The position numbers were made by a program, and so were the translations under genes. Under the pieces are notes generated by a model that was not told the DNA's origin, did not search any database, and saw nothing but the letters and a program-made list of their open reading frames with translations. From Blastomussa wellsi (lineage: Eukaryota; Cnidaria; Anthozoa; Scleractinia; Plerogyridae), in assembly GCA_947652115.1 (NCBI GenBank), contig OX393563.1, forward strand, positions 2,412,970 to 2,476,969: DNA of 64,000 nucleotides, given 5' to 3'. Shown one piece after another: positions 35,640 through 48,571 of the stretch. How positions within the stretch are numbered: position 1 is the stretch's first letter; each line of letters starts with the position of its first letter.

Positions 35640-36699
35640 TATTGCAACCACAAATTTCTATGATATGACGAAATATTTTCGGTAACAAGCTTGAATGAAT
35701 TACACAACGATCGGCGTGAGGACCACAGCGCAGTCGGAACGCTTCGGAATTGTCGGAAGAACGACTGAATAACATGCGAACCTTTGCGACCAGCCAGAAT
35801 ACGTTGCTTATGATGTTTCTGTGCGTTGAATAATTTTACGTGTGCCAAATAAGTCAGTCTCAGAAATTCCTATTTTCCTTTTTATGCATAAAGTAGGAAG
35901 ATCAGTTAAGAAAGGACTTAACCTAAAATTCTGCAAAAAAACCGAAACTTTGTTTTCATCGGAATTTGAATCTTAAGGTATTGAAGTTTTATTTTGAGAA
36001 TTTCTGTTACTGTAAGTTCAAAGTTCGTTTTCTCAAAACGAGTTATTTTTGCGTTTGAAAAAAGATAGTTTGAGCTGAAATTTTAAGGATTTTTTTTATG
36101 GGTAAGTTTTGTGTTTTAAGCATAGAACTTTTCCATCCAGTGTATTTTGTAGAAGTTATCCATTGAAACGTATGCTGGATTTTCTTTATCAGATTTAACT
36201 GGTCACCATTTCATGTGCTTTTAACTTTTCAAAAATCTCTATGCTTATCTCAGCAAGCTATTTGTCTTCTTTATAATAATGTAAAAATTATTCATTTTGA
36301 TTAGTTCTTGGAGTTATCTATTCTCAAGTAAGCCATGGCATTCCCTTGCAGGTGGCAGATTTACTCAGCCAGTACAAAAGTATATTTTTCATAATCTTTA
36401 GTCTTCAAGCTTTCTAAAAACGTATACTTTACCATTGTTTGGAATTAAATCTTAGCCACGAAAAAAGTTAGAAAATAAGCTTCGTTTTTAGGTGAAGTCC
36501 CACCTTAAGTTCATGACAATTATCCGATTATATAACAAAGTAAAAATATGAAGTCGACCTGATCGTTTTAATTAAGACACAAACAACGTACTGTTCAGTG
36601 TTCTGTCTGTTTTGCTGGGCAATCATACATCATTGACATCCTCAAGTGCAACCTATGCGGAACACAACATTCTTAGTTAGGGGATGAAATCGAGTCTAT
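35640..36699. other. Non-coding stretch, nothing recognised
   Basis: AT-rich, many stops in all frames. Confidence 0.4.
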
Positions 36700-36752
36700 T
36701 GTCCTGAGCTTAGCCGACGAGGCCGTACGCCGAGTTGGCTAAGCTCAGGACA
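36700..36752. repeat. Short palindrome
   Basis: TGTCCTGAGCTTAGCC and GGCTAAGCTCAGGACA, 16-base exact arms around a GC-rich 21-base loop. Confidence 0.85.
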
Positions 36753-37197
36753 GTATCAGGCGATATTCCGCGCGATAATTGTTAAATATTCAACTGGCAA
36801 CTTTGTTGTCGATTGAAGCCGACTGCTTTTCTTATCACCAATTTACAGAAATAGAAATACTGAATACCTGCAGATCCTGTGTTTTTTTTGTAGTTGAAAA
36901 GGAAAGAGAAAAGAACGAAATCAGTAGAATAATATTACAATGATTTATATATAAATTTGAGACAGGATTTGTTAAAAAAATCAAAACTAACTTTTTTAAA
37001 ATTAATATTTTTAAAGTTAGGTTATGTATAACTAATTGGTATCGCGTTAGAAGATAACGTAAAATACTTATATTAAAAGCAACGTAGATCAATTTGCTAG
37101 AAACTGTAATGATAAAAACAGCTGGAAACATAATACTTACTAGCAAAAGTAACATCATTCACACTAAAACTTGGTGACTATATAATAAAAATCTTAC

Positions 37198-37711
37198 CTG
37201 GTTATGAAACATTACTTCTTCATTTAATTCGTTTCTTATGTCCTCTTCGGGAGTCTCTGGGTGATAAAGAAAGAATTTATGTCAGGACTGAACTGTGAGT
37301 AAGCTACCAGGCGCGGATCCATACACCGTTGACAAATAACTGGATATTTTTGTTATTGCTTTGCTTGCAATTGGCATTCAGTTTTGCCGATAAAGTGATT
37401 GTAATGTTCGGGGCTGGCTATACTGAGTTTCACTTACCTTCTTCCTGTGGAAGCAGAAGATCCACTAAATGTTCATAGCCCGTTCGTCTAAGTGCTCTAA
37501 TAAATTCTTGAAAACCATTTCGTCTGCGAACAAGTCTGTGCAACAATTCCTGTGTCGCTCTAGTAGGTCCATAGTTCATCTCTTCGCATTTAATCCTTTC
37601 TTTGTCATTAGTTGTCAAGCAAGATAAATACGGTAACATGTCTACTGGAATAACATCTTCACCAAGTTGAGAAGAATACTGCTTAATAAGTTCCTTCTCT
37701 TCTCTTTCCAT
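37198..37711 (-). CDS. CARD protein, paralogue of the receptor CARD (partial model)
   Basis: Exon 37711-37438 encodes a full CARD of about 91 residues from an ATG; it shares with the receptor's CARD the pattern GPTRA, then RR..GFQ.F..ALR..G.EH..LL, in the same single-exon layout. It joins in phase to exon 37256-37198 (ETPEEDIRNELNEEVMFHNQ), which ends before GTAAGAT. The next exon is not certain: a good acceptor at 34982 (TTTATTTCAG) would add 18 residues and a stop in the phase required, giving a CARD-only protein of about 130 aa. CARDs of this type pass signals from RNA sensors to adaptors by homotypic contact. It might instead be a 5' part of the receptor gene, but phase does not allow a direct join to the receptor's CARD exon. 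Confidence 0.7.
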
Positions 37712-37954
37712 CTCAGGACTTGAGAAATTCGCTTTTCAGTTGACAAAAAAAAATAATGAGCTGAAAAGTAGTCGAGGCCGGTCGAGACGAAACTAAAATG
37801 TCTCTCGACGATATATAAATGTACGATTTTTTATTTAACGGTGTTTTACCCAGGAAGAAAACTGAAACATTGTCATCGAAAAAAATAAAAAAGAGAACAG
37901 TTTCATTTTCAAATGCTTTTCGTCACGTCGCGATCACCTGCTATTTAAATCCCC

Positions 37955-38327
37955 CACAAATACATATTAGAACTTCTTGCCAGGATTAATATAAAATAAA
38001 AAGCTAATGATACACGGTTAAACGTCTATCAACTTTGTTTGATCAGCACAAATACATATTAGAACTTCTTGCCAGGATTAATATAAAATAAAAAGCTAAT
38101 GATACACGGTTAAACGTCTATCAACTTTGTTTGATCAGCAGAAGTTGAAACTCCTTTGGGTTTTTGAAGTCGTTCAACAACTGGCAACTTGTTGAACGGA
38201 ATGAAGTTCGACATGTTGAATGGTATATTTCAACATTGAACATCACATGAATCGACAAGATACACTGTTCAACAATTGTTGAAACCCAGTCGCAAGGTTT
38301 GTTGCTCAACAAATGTCAGAACCGTGG
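37955..38327. mobile_element. MITE copy 2 with a 92-bp tandem duplication at its left end
   Basis: 37955-38046 and 38047-38138 are nearly identical direct repeats, each including the element end GCTAATGATACACGGTTAAAC. The body from about 38093 to 38327 resembles the element at 35332-35627, with the same GTTCAAC words (GGCAACTTGTTGAACGGAAT is shared). The CARD gene lies directly to the left. Confidence 0.75.
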
Positions 38328-38633
38328 ATACTCGCCCGTGCACGCGTCTTTGACTTAGTTTGTTTTTAAGTGGCTTCCAGGTAAAGGAAAATCCTGCACG
38401 CTTCCAGGAAACTCACAGATATCGATGATGTCAAAAGAGTAACAAACAGTCTCTTCCTGATATTGATTCCACAAATAATAAAACAGAGGGTATCGCGGTA
38501 CAAAAACCCCACTGATAATTATGGTAATTCCGGAAACCAACTTGGACGCTTACGTTGCTTGAATGTAAGCGAGAATTCACTACTAACGTGACAAACATGA
38601 ATTAAAAATTAATGCAAAGTTTTAACGCTTCAG

Positions 38634-38752
38634 ACACTGTATGCAATTCCTGTGTAGATGTCGCACTCAATTGCTTGAATAAGCTCTATTTTTGATCGGA
38701 GTTTTACCATTTTCGTAGCAGTTTCCATTAAATATTCGTAGAAAGGCGCCAT
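38634..38752 (-). CDS. Small ORF, 39 residues, unrecognised
   Basis: ATG in a fair context (ATCATGG), helical-looking peptide beginning MAPFYEYLMETATKM, stop at 38634. It could be a first exon of the CARD gene or chance. No donor site was found that would splice it in phase. Confidence 0.15.
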
Positions 38753-39254
38753 GATAGCTAAAAAGAAAATCAACTGAAAGAGTAAGCAATAAACATTTGA
38801 ATGCTGAATACTAGAAATATTACGAAATATGACTAAAAACTACGTCAATATTGATCTATATTTAGGTTAGCAGTCAGGCGGCCTCTTGGATCGCCCTTGC
38901 GCGCACTCGAATATTACCCGCGCGTGTACAAAGTCCGACATTTTGTGTGCTGAAATTAATTCGTTATTTGCAAACGAAGTCTGACGCGATTATAGCCTCT
39001 ATTGACGGTTTCTTTATAAATGGTTTACAATCTGATCAAGCTCGAGTAGTAGTTGTATTACTGTTTTTTTTATTAAAAAGTAACGATGGCTACGCTGAGA
39101 AAGCGAGTTAAAATGTATGTTAGACCTAACCAGGTTAAAAATAAAACGTGACAAGCGTTTCAGGCTTCTCCGAATGGAACCCGATTCCACAAGCAATTTT
39201 CAAATCTAATTTTTAGCCAATCATCGTCACGCAAACGAGTCACTTCATTGAAAG

Positions 39255-39450
39255 GTCACGATTATAGGAGAAGGAAACCCAGAAAGTTAACACGCCTGTA
39301 CGATAATAGGGTGGACAAACAGAATTTTCACGACAAAAAGATGTGCTTATGATACTTGTGGAAACGATTCCCGATACCCTGAGTCCTGGGTTTAAAACCC
39401 AAACGGCGATCCAGTCGCGTTCTTTCATTTTCCTGGCGTAATTAGACAAG
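39255..39450. repeat. Dispersed repeat, inverted partner at 41.2 kb
   Basis: The region with TAATAGGGTGGACAAACAGA and CACGACA.AAAGATGTGCTTATG appears in inverted orientation at about 41165-41345. The two copies are diverged and enclose about 1.7 kb without a gene. Confidence 0.75.
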
Positions 39451-41164
39451 ACGAATGAAAAGGTATGTCATCGCGGTGACTCGTTCGCGTGGGATAGATA
39501 ACAGGGAGCTTAAGCAATGACGACGGCGACGGTAAGGACGACGGCTGGTTAAAAATAAATTTATATTTTACTTACGAATCTCGCCATTATCTTGGTGAAT
39601 TCCGTGCGCCTATCGCTTTCAAACGCAGCGCTATCAGAAAATATATTGGACAGCGTTATTTTCAAACAGAAAAACAAAAATTTAGCCGTCGTGGTTCACG
39701 TTATCCACAAAACTTGGTAATATCACGTTGTTGTTTTGCAGAGGACGGCAAAGAAATGTACAAAGAATTATAACGCACGTCTTTTGTTTAGCTACGCTCT
39801 CGTTGACGTTGCCGTCGTGGTTCCCTTAAGCTCCCTATACCCTAATATTTTTTCTCTACATTTTGTCGGTGAAAATGATCCTATATCTGCTGTTGCTTGT
39901 AAAGAAAGGGTACGCTCGTCAATTTTTGCTTTTATAGCACTGTTTGTTCGTTTAAATTTAAAATATTTTTATACCGTGCCTAGGTGTCGCGGCGCGGCTG
40001 AATCATAAAATCATCTTGTGAAAAAGACCCTGAAAGAGGCAGACAAAAAGAGAAGAAAAAGAATTTGCCTTGAATCCTACGCAAAAACCCTGTTGAAGCT
40101 CAATCGCCATTGAGGACTGAACATGCAGCCGCAATGCCCTTTTTCCTTAGAGCCCGATGAGGAAAGCATGCATTACACGAATTCCAACTTGAAAAACGAA
40201 CCGACGAGTTTGATCGTCGGCGATCGAATCTCAAGTCAACTGCGACATACAGGCTGATGAAAAACCCTTAAGACAATAATGCAATACGCAAGTCACAAAA
40301 CGATTGAGCTGTACGAGCTGTACTATCTTACAAAAGCAATTCAAGGGATACAGATGCTTAACTCGGGTGCGCTTAGCCTGTTTTGTATAACTGTTGTTTA
40401 CAACATAACTGCGTTTAGAGAACAAGTTAGGTCGTGTACCGGAGTAAAACAGTAAATTGCAATTGTGTTATAAAATTAAAAAGTACAAGCAGCTAGGAGA
40501 ATAGATACAGTTTTTAATAACGATTCACTATAACTTGCATGTTGCAATTGAAAGCGCGTTTTTCATTAGTCTGTGTGTGACCGTGGCTTTGAATACGATC
40601 GGTTCAGCAAACTCGTCGGTTACCTTTTCGAGTTTGAATTCATGGAATGTATGCTTTCCTCATTGGGCCCTAAGGACTTGAAATATAACAGGAAAATGGC
40701 AGCTGCCCGTTTTTCTTTTGATTAGCAGTGCAGCGATTAAGCGTCAACAGGGTTTTAGCCACCGATCATTCAAGGATTTTCTTGCTTCTGCCTGTTGTAA
40801 GGTTTTATTCATAGACATTAGAGATCACTACTGTTGAGATCACTCGCGAGTTACACGTGGAGTCTCTGAAATCTGATCTATTTATATAAAACAAGTTAAT
40901 CAATAACCGCACACCTGTCTCCCTCTAGTTCACAAGATGCCTTTCGTTTACTACTCGGGCACGGTTTAAATATTTTTAATTCAAACGACAAACAGAGTTA
41001 TAAAAGTAGAAATAGATGAACCGACCCTTTCTTTACTAGCAACAGCAAATAGAGAATCAGGGTCCTTAACTTCGATCGATTTCCATCGACAAAATGTAAC
41101 TATCCTTGGTGCACAGGAACGATCGAGTCATGCCTTTACGGTTTACCTATCAACATCCACTTTT
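39451..41164. other. Non-coding stretch between inverted repeats
   Basis: ORFs of 60-90 codons are present on both strands, none with a recognisable motif. Confidence 0.35.
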
Positions 41165-41345
41165 GCCATCATTCGTTTTGTCTAACTAAGCAAGGAAAAT
41201 AGAAGAACATGACTGGATCGCCGTTTGGGATCCTAACCCAGGATTCAAGGAATCGTGAATCGTTTTTACAAGTACCATAAGCACATCTTTCTGTCGTGAA
41301 AATTCTGTTTGTCCACCCTATTATCGTACTGGCGTGTTCGACGGA
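41165..41345. repeat. Inverted partner of the 39.3 kb repeat
   Basis: See 39255-39450; TCTGTTTGTCCACCCTATTA is the clearest shared word. Confidence 0.75.
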
Positions 41346-41639
41346 TGTCCGAACTTTCAGGGTTTGTTTACATCTCAAGTCAAGTGATACTCCACGTAAA
41401 CTCTCAAGTCCAAAATAACGGTTTCATTTAGTGCAATATCCAGAAACTTCTATCATGTATCGAACACAAAGTTTTATAAAGATGAGATCGTGAGACATCA
41501 TGTCTCTATCTTGACGTTTTCAATTGCCGGCAAAATTAATTAGTCGGGAAGCCATGGGAAATAGTTTCTAGCGTACTAGACAGCACAGTAAATATTTCAA
41601 GCTTTACAATCCCTGACATTCCATCGAAAACATATAGCT

Positions 41640-41780
41640 GTATCGTTTTTCTCTTTATAACCTCGTGCCGACCTCGTGCCTCCTTGCAATCAAACACGTC
41701 TGCGTCCGCTTACCTTTGGCACTCTATAACATCTCTTGAATGGCCCCTAACGCTTCGATTTTTTTAGACATTTATTTTTT
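41640..41780 (+). repeat. Direct repeat, copy 1 (about 140 bp)
   Basis: Nearly identical to 43007-43146, including CCTCGTGCCGACCTCGTGCC and CACGTCTGCGTCCGCTTACC; only a few differences, so the duplication is young. Confidence 0.85.
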
Positions 41781-43006
41781 TGTCCGAACTTACATCTCAA
41801 GTCACGTGATACTCCACGTAAACTCTAGCGCCTAAAAGGTGAATTGCAAAAGGAACGTTCAAGTCTCCTTATTTAGCTGAACACAAAGAGGTGCTCATAC
41901 AAAGGTGGGTATACGAATTGATCCTTGACATCCTCTCAGGCGTATTGTACGCCCGAAAGCAAAACAGCTTGAGACACAAAACAGTTACGCTCAACATGAA
42001 AAATTCAAAGAGTGGTTTTAGGTTAAATGCCATGAACTGAGATTGTCTGAAAGCTAAGAAATTAGACGTTTTCTCTTTACTTTTCATTTCTATTCGTAAA
42101 CTCGTACTGGAATACAAGTATTAGGCATGAATTCGTGCTTGTTTTGACCTGTTTGCAGTTGGGGTTGCATTCATCCCATGGCAAACTGATTGATGTGTAC
42201 AACTCAGCCAACGAGATAGAATTTCACATTTGTATTAGCGAAGTATTCCATGCAGTTTAGCGATATTTTCGAACATCAATGTTTTTTTGCAGATACGAAA
42301 CCAGATAATGCTCTTCTCGTGACTGCTTTCATTCTGTATTCAATTACAGTGTGATGGCATTCGTGTTTCTGGAAGGGGTTACATGCCGGAACCAAGAGAT
42401 AAACTAGACGCATAACTGCGTGTACTCGGGCTTCTCTTTAGGAAATCAACTTGGTTTGCATGGAACCCGACATGAAGAAAATAAAATAATATATCTCGCG
42501 ATAACAATTAAAATCACGTCAAAGCCGGTTTTCGTTGTGGCCGAGGTTTTTCTGTCAGAAATTTGCGTATTTTTGTGAAATCTATCTTTGAATTCTTGTT
42601 AAGGTAAACTCATTTAAGTCTTTATAGTGTTCGCGCACTCAAAATAGAGATGGTTATCGTCTTGCAATCAGGAGCACTCCAGGAGAAACTATAAACAACT
42701 TCAACGTTCAACTTTATTTTTTTGCCACTCAAATCCTTTTAAATTAGTTAAAGAAGAATACAGTATAAAGTAGCAGGAAGACCTCTGCAAGTAAATGTGT
42801 TGGAAAGTCGTTGCTCTGTTTTCTGTTGCTTTCCGAAAATGGAAGTTAAGCTGCCGAGGGCATTTTTATCTCTTCGAAAACAACAGGCATTCCATTTTCC
42901 ATTTCCAGGTTTTTAAGTGACATTGAACTAAACACAATCTTGGGAGTACAGGCCGACGTTATGCTGATATTCAGGCCTATGTGTACCCTGTATCGTACGA
43001 TACCCT

Positions 43007-43146
43007 GTATCGTTTTCCTCTTTATAACCTCGTGCCGACCTCGTGCCTCCGTGCAATCAAACACGTCTGCGTCCGCTTACCTTTGGCACTCTATAACATC
43101 TCTTGAATGGCCCCTAACACTTCGATTTTTTTAGACATTTATTTTT
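43007..43146 (+). repeat. Direct repeat, copy 2
   Basis: Partner of 41640-41780, 1.37 kb away in the same orientation. The sequence between holds no gene I can support. Confidence 0.85.
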
Positions 43147-43180
43147 TGTCTAATAAAGAGAAATAACAAAGTCCACCATA

Positions 43181-43258
43181 AAAGCATAGAGGTGGAATCG
43201 ATCCCGGGTCACTCAGATCACGAGCTATTCTTACTAACCACTACACTACCGAGACCCG
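43181..43258 (-). repeat. tRNA-derived sequence (SINE head or tRNA pseudogene)
   Basis: On the - strand the A-box-like TAGTGTAGTGG is followed at the right distance by the B-box-like GGATCGATTCC, inside a tRNA-length segment starting CTCGGTAGTGTAGTGG. Stems do not pair well enough to call a working tRNA. Confidence 0.6.
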
Positions 43259-43862
43259 GCTTCCGAGTACTGAAAATTTTAAGAATTTATCGTGTTACCC
43301 ATATTGTTTATGTGCGCGCGCTAAATCTGCGCAGTAAGGCTGCCCAATGCAATACTGAGGAATCACCTAAAACGCAAATAACATCAGAAATATTTCTCTC
43401 CAGTTAAATCAAATTCAACCACATTATCACTGAATGATAGGGAAACGTTTTTCCAAAGTTCATTGCCGTCGCGCAAAGCCGGAAACGTGTGACGCAAAGT
43501 TTGGCATTAAAAAGTTCGCTTGGAATAACTACGGGGCCATCTTATTTAAAGCAAAACTTTGCTTAAAGGGCGAAACAGACAAAATCCAATAAACGCAATA
43601 TATGAATGAGATTAGTTTTAGACAAACATTTAAAAATAAAAATAAGCGAAAAAAGTCGCCATAACATCATCGTGACACTGAATTGTGTAATATAGCTTCA
43701 CTTTTGCAAAGCAATGATTAAACGGAAGAGAGTAATTGAAAGATATAATATTAAATATCCAAATACAAACTTCTTTTTGTAACTTGTAACTCGATATGAT
43801 AGCACTACTGATGCAGCTTCTAAACGATTAATCTGTTGCTCTCCAGAATAGTAACCTTACAA

Positions 43863-46800
43863 ATGGCTGATCATGACTGGAATAACATGGTGATTTTCCA
43901 TGACCTTCCTTGGCCGGGAAATGCCGGCGTAACAGAAGAAATGGTGGGAGTTTTGCCAACATTGCCTGTCAAGGAGGACGATGTCTTCATCGCGTCATTT
44001 CCCAGATCAGGTTTGATTTTTCCCTTTTTCATTTTTTATAACATGTGACCTTCGAACCCTTAAAACCAACTAAGGATTTTATACGCTTGACATGCCGCCA
44101 ATCATACCAATACAGTGGCAGACCCTTAAATGGGGTCTAAGAACCTGCGTGGTACAGGGGAGTACCGCCCCAGGAGGGGGAATGAAGCTAGCCTTTGTGG
44201 CCACGGTGATTATTGCGAAAAATCATATTCTTGTATTATTTAAATTTATTGAACGACAATCGTTATTGTCGAAACCAACTTATTATGTTTGTAATGTCAT
44301 GGGTGATAAATTACTCCTTGATTCTGGCGCGAAATTTCAGTGTTAATTTGCATGTGAAATTACAAAATTTTTATGGCAACGTTTGGTGTGAAATTTCTCG
44401 ATGCAATAAAACAAGTCAAAAACCATGATTTTGAACATAATTCGTCACCTGTGATAGTAAAAGGTAATCAAATTGTATACTCGTGAAATTACTAGGAACA
44501 TTTGATTACCCATACTAATAAATAAGTTTTTATGTAGATATCAATGTTTTTAAACTGTTGTGCCTCGAATCTATTATCATTGCAGGTTCGACATGGACTC
44601 AAGAAATAGTGTGGCAAATTATGCACGACGGTAGAATCGACGATCGAAGATTGGACATAAGGGTGCCTTATTTTGAAGGAATGATTCTTCCCCTTGAATT
44701 TCAAGATTTCACCGTGTATGATACCGAGTCTGTAAAGAAGATGTTTGCGAGTTTCCCTACTCCACGGGTAATAAAAACTCACCTCACCTATGAGATGGTG
44801 CCCAAGGGAGGCAATGAAGGAACCGAGCCACGATACATTTATGTCATGCGCAATCCTAAAGATGCCTTTGTGTCCCTCTACCATCTCCGCCGTGACATGC
44901 CTTATTTTAAGAAAAAAATTACTTGGGATGAGGCCTTTCAACGGTTTATGCAAGGAAAAGGTTAGTGAAATTGAATGTATTTAAGAGAAATAACTGCAAA
45001 ATGAAATATAGAGAGATCCACGTCATGAAGGAAAACGAGAATTTGGTAAACAATTTCAAAATATTGTTTAAAATGTCCAGCGAATGTAATTTCTAGTAAA
45101 ATCTAGGACAGTTTGAAATACCCGGAAGAGCCAACATTGGCGGAATAAACTCACGCAAAATAGATCACTTTCATGATGGCAGTTTAGGAACTGAAGAAAA
45201 AACTTTCACTTTGCAGAAATAGAGAGAAAATAACTGAGTAATTGTCCTACGTTAATTAAAATAAATCATTCGAATAATGAAATGTTATACACCTTTAGTT
45301 ATCATTGATTTTTGATTATTTTTTCGGCAGGATCCCTTGCTTACTCTTTATTTTAACTTCTCCTTGAAAAATTACGAGTCCATGATCAAATTTGCAACTC
45401 TCCGATTTAAGCCATTTTAGGGCATAGACAAGTGGTTGGTATGAGAAGAAAAATGCCACTTACATTTTTTAAATATCTCTTTTCGTTCCAGAGTTATTCC
45501 ATTTTTAAATTATGCAAATTAGCTAAGTGATGACTTCATACACTCAACCAAATTTTAATCAAATATGTGAAAGCGAGATATCTCAACAAATGTGCATCAT
45601 AAATGTTTTGATTCTTGGCACCGAGACTCAACTAGGTGTGTTCTACAATATATGACTATCAATTATGTTATTATGGCAACAATTGGGTTCCAGACCCCCA
45701 CAAAGATGAGACTATTCTTGGCATTTTCCGGTTCCATTTTCATATTTCTCAGTGCTACCTTATTTTCCTGATCTAGCAAGCATATAAGTGTCTTTGGTAG
45801 ACTACTTGACCTGGTTTCATTTACCTGGGGTGAAATTCATTAAAACATTGAAAACAGGTCTGAGGGGTCTGGAAAAGAGTGTGTTTCCATGGTAATGCAC
45901 TTTTATTACATCAGTAGGTGTGACGCATTAAGAACTATTTCCGTACCAATTTCAATGGATTCTGCAGCAAATTGATTGAGATAGCTCCACTTATATAATC
46001 AATATCAAATGGTGTTGAGTAGATGACGTCATCAGTCCCCTAATTTGCATATTTTCATTTATTTTTTAAACTTATCCAATAAGGAAACCACAATGTCATT
46101 TGCAAGGAGCTGATAATTAAACTTGCAACGCTAATAAAATCGTGAAATCAAAGTGATTTGGAAGACAAAATTTGTGCAAAATTGCAAAAATTAAGTGTTA
46201 TGAAATATACGAACTCCAAAATCGCGAAATAAAAAAGTCGTGAAAATTTCATGTAATGAGGAAATAGGACAATTTTGATACATTGAATTTCTAATTTGGC
46301 TCTGAGATAACAAATAAATAATATAATTGCTTTCTCCTTTAATCACGATGTAATATGTTTTGTTATATTTCCCAGAGCACCATCCTCTTCATTTCTAGAT
46401 ATTCTTGTTCTTCGGCCATTTCAACTTCAGAAGAAAAAGAAAACAAGTGTTTTCTACATTTCTCGAGTGTTCTCAAATGTCCGGACTGTTTTATGACAGT
46501 ATAATACATGGCTTTGGCTTCTTCATTTTCTTTATGATATAGATTCGATATAGATTTTATACGCCGCAAGTATAAACACCAAAACACGCACGATCGATAA
46601 ACTGAAGCAATTTAATTTCGCTTTTTAATTTCGAACTTAGGCGTTTCTTCGACAATCTCTGCAGCTTGACTCAGAAGTTTGTCCGGAATGTCTTTATAGA
46701 AAATGTTCGCTGCCATCCCTTGTGAATTTTCACTAGAGTAAAGCTGACAAAAAACAATAAAACACGCTTTTTCTGTTTTATACTCTGATAAAACATGGGT

Positions 46801-48178
46801 TTTTGACCAATCAGAGCACGTGCAGAGTCCTATCTATATTATAAAACTTTATATAAAACTTTTATAAAACTTTATATAAAGCTTCATATAAAACTTTCAT
46901 AAAACTCTATACAAAACGTTTTATAAAAAAGCGTTGTCTATTGATGTTTGTAACCGTAGTTTGTTTTCTTTCACTTCATTTCTATTTTATTCCATGACAT
47001 TTTTGAACGTCACGTGACAGAATGGGGTGACAAGATCACGTGACAGGGTTGTGAAAAGGGTCCAATGGAAATTCTTTATTAACAATACGACGAATGTTCT
47101 TGTGCGGCTTATTGGTGGAACATTTAATACAAGACTTATTTTCTTTTTAGCCTTAGGAGGATTGTGGTTTGATCATGTGCTAAGCTGGTGGAAGCACAGA
47201 GACGATCCTAACTTTTTGTTTCTAAAGTATGAAGAGAGATTAAAGGTGAGAAATAAGTCTGCACTCAGTTAGCTATCTGTGAAGAATTTAGTGAGGGCAA
47301 AAAAGAGAAGAGTTGGTGCTCATATCATGATCAAAGCTTCTGTTACAGTTGAAGAAAAGTCATTAACTACATCATGTGAACATGACTAATATACAGACTC
47401 GGGAATACAACAACATAAGTGCTTGCCCAATTTTAGAAATTTTCTGTAAAATTAACCAGTGGGCAAATAAGACATGGCTTTTATAGCAGAATTTTACAAA
47501 AACCCGACAGTATGTGAGATATATTAATGGCTGGTAGGTATATTTAGTTTAATTTTGGTTGTACTTCTGAACTATGTAGCTTTTTCATTCACTGGTTTAT
47601 TGTTAGAAATGGTGCTATAGAAAATGAGATAATATTATTGTTATTCAGTAGGCCAAGGCATCTCAATTATTCTCACTGTAGTCAGTATTGTAAGAACACG
47701 TGATCAACGAAGGCCACTCACGTGATCAATGCTTCAGATTAACTGATATTAGGCCGAGGTAGGACAATTTTTCCCATAATTTAACGATTGGCAATTTAGA
47801 CCTGCAATATTGATATAAACCCATCCCATACAAGACAAGCAGTGCTCTAGTTTGACGTCATAAGTGTCCTGACCAATTGATATTTTAACTATTTAGGATC
47901 CAGCAGGTACTGTTGAAAAGATAGCCAAGTTCATTGGTAAAGAACTATCCCTAGAAACACGTGACCGTATTGTTAAACAAACGTCATTTGGTGCCATGAA
48001 GAGCTCGGATCACACGAATCACAGTTGGTTTAAAGGTGTGAAGGGGGATGGCTTTATTAGAAAGGGTCAAGTAGGAGGATGGAAAGAATACTTCACTGAG
48101 GAACAAAACAAGTTGTTTGATAAAGTTTTCAAAGAAAAAATGGAAGGAACAGGACTTACGTTTGAATTTGAAGGTTGA
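43863..48178 (+). CDS. Cytosolic sulfotransferase
   Basis: Transfers the sulfuryl group from PAPS to hydroxyl or amine groups of small molecules; soluble, cytosolic. Four phase-compatible exons: 43863-44010, 44586-44960, 47151-47245, 47897-48178; 299 aa, the normal length for SULT enzymes. Seen motifs: the 5'-phosphosulfate loop FPRSGSTWTQEI across the first junction, KTHL with the catalytic His, RNPKDAFVSLYH with the 3'-phosphate binding Arg/Ser, the dimerisation-side WFDHV.SWW, and C-terminal RKGQVGGWKEYFT, the 3'-phosphate loop. The start follows an in-frame stretch without earlier ATG. No lesion. The subfamily and substrate cannot be set from sequence alone. Confidence 0.93.
45430..46090. 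repeat. Dispersed repeat in sulfotransferase intron
   Basis: Contains TCTTTTCGTTCCAGAGTTATTCC and ATGCAAATTAG words that recur in the foldback at 1.7-2.6 kb; its second half appears inverted at 49.95-50.35 kb and its first half inverted at 51.2-51.5 kb. Confidence 0.7.
46840..46930. repeat. TATAAAACTT minisatellite
   Basis: About seven imperfect units of the type TATAAAACTTTA in the third intron of the sulfotransferase. Confidence 0.8.
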
Positions 48179-48375
48179 TGATTTCAGTGTACCTCTTAGG
48201 CTCTCGTGTTACTCTAACAATTTCTATTCTCACAGGATAAAAACATAACGCCAACTACAATGTATTTTATCGACATAATTATTATCATTAGATTTAGTAC
48301 GTGTGTAAAAATAAGTAGTAGTCAACTGCATGTATGGAATATTACAGTCACCAATTACATGTACTAATGGGAATG

Positions 48376-48381
48376 AATAAA
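48376..48381 (+). terminator. Candidate poly(A) signal of the sulfotransferase
   Basis: AATAAA about 200 bases after the stop codon. Confidence 0.5.
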
Positions 48382-48571
48382 GTTAATTGATTCTTCTATT
48401 CAAGCGAGTGTTCCTTCAATATTCATTGAAACGAGAAACAAGAATAATTTCTGTTGTCACTAGCACGAGACAGAGAAACTCGGTTGAGTCTAAAAAATGT
48501 AGTTAAGATAAAAATAACAAACATGAGGAAGCGAATGACTTTGAGAGAGTCAAACTACATAAAACCTTCTA

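Noticed and set aside
36869..36881. Nine-base microexon (GATCTGCAG) for the CARD gene
   Set aside because: It has AG before and GT after, but the upstream tract is A-rich, not pyrimidine-rich, and so short a match is expected by chance.
43181..43258. Functional tRNA gene
   Set aside because: A and B boxes are present, but the acceptor and anticodon stems do not pair properly; a SINE head or pseudogene is more likely.
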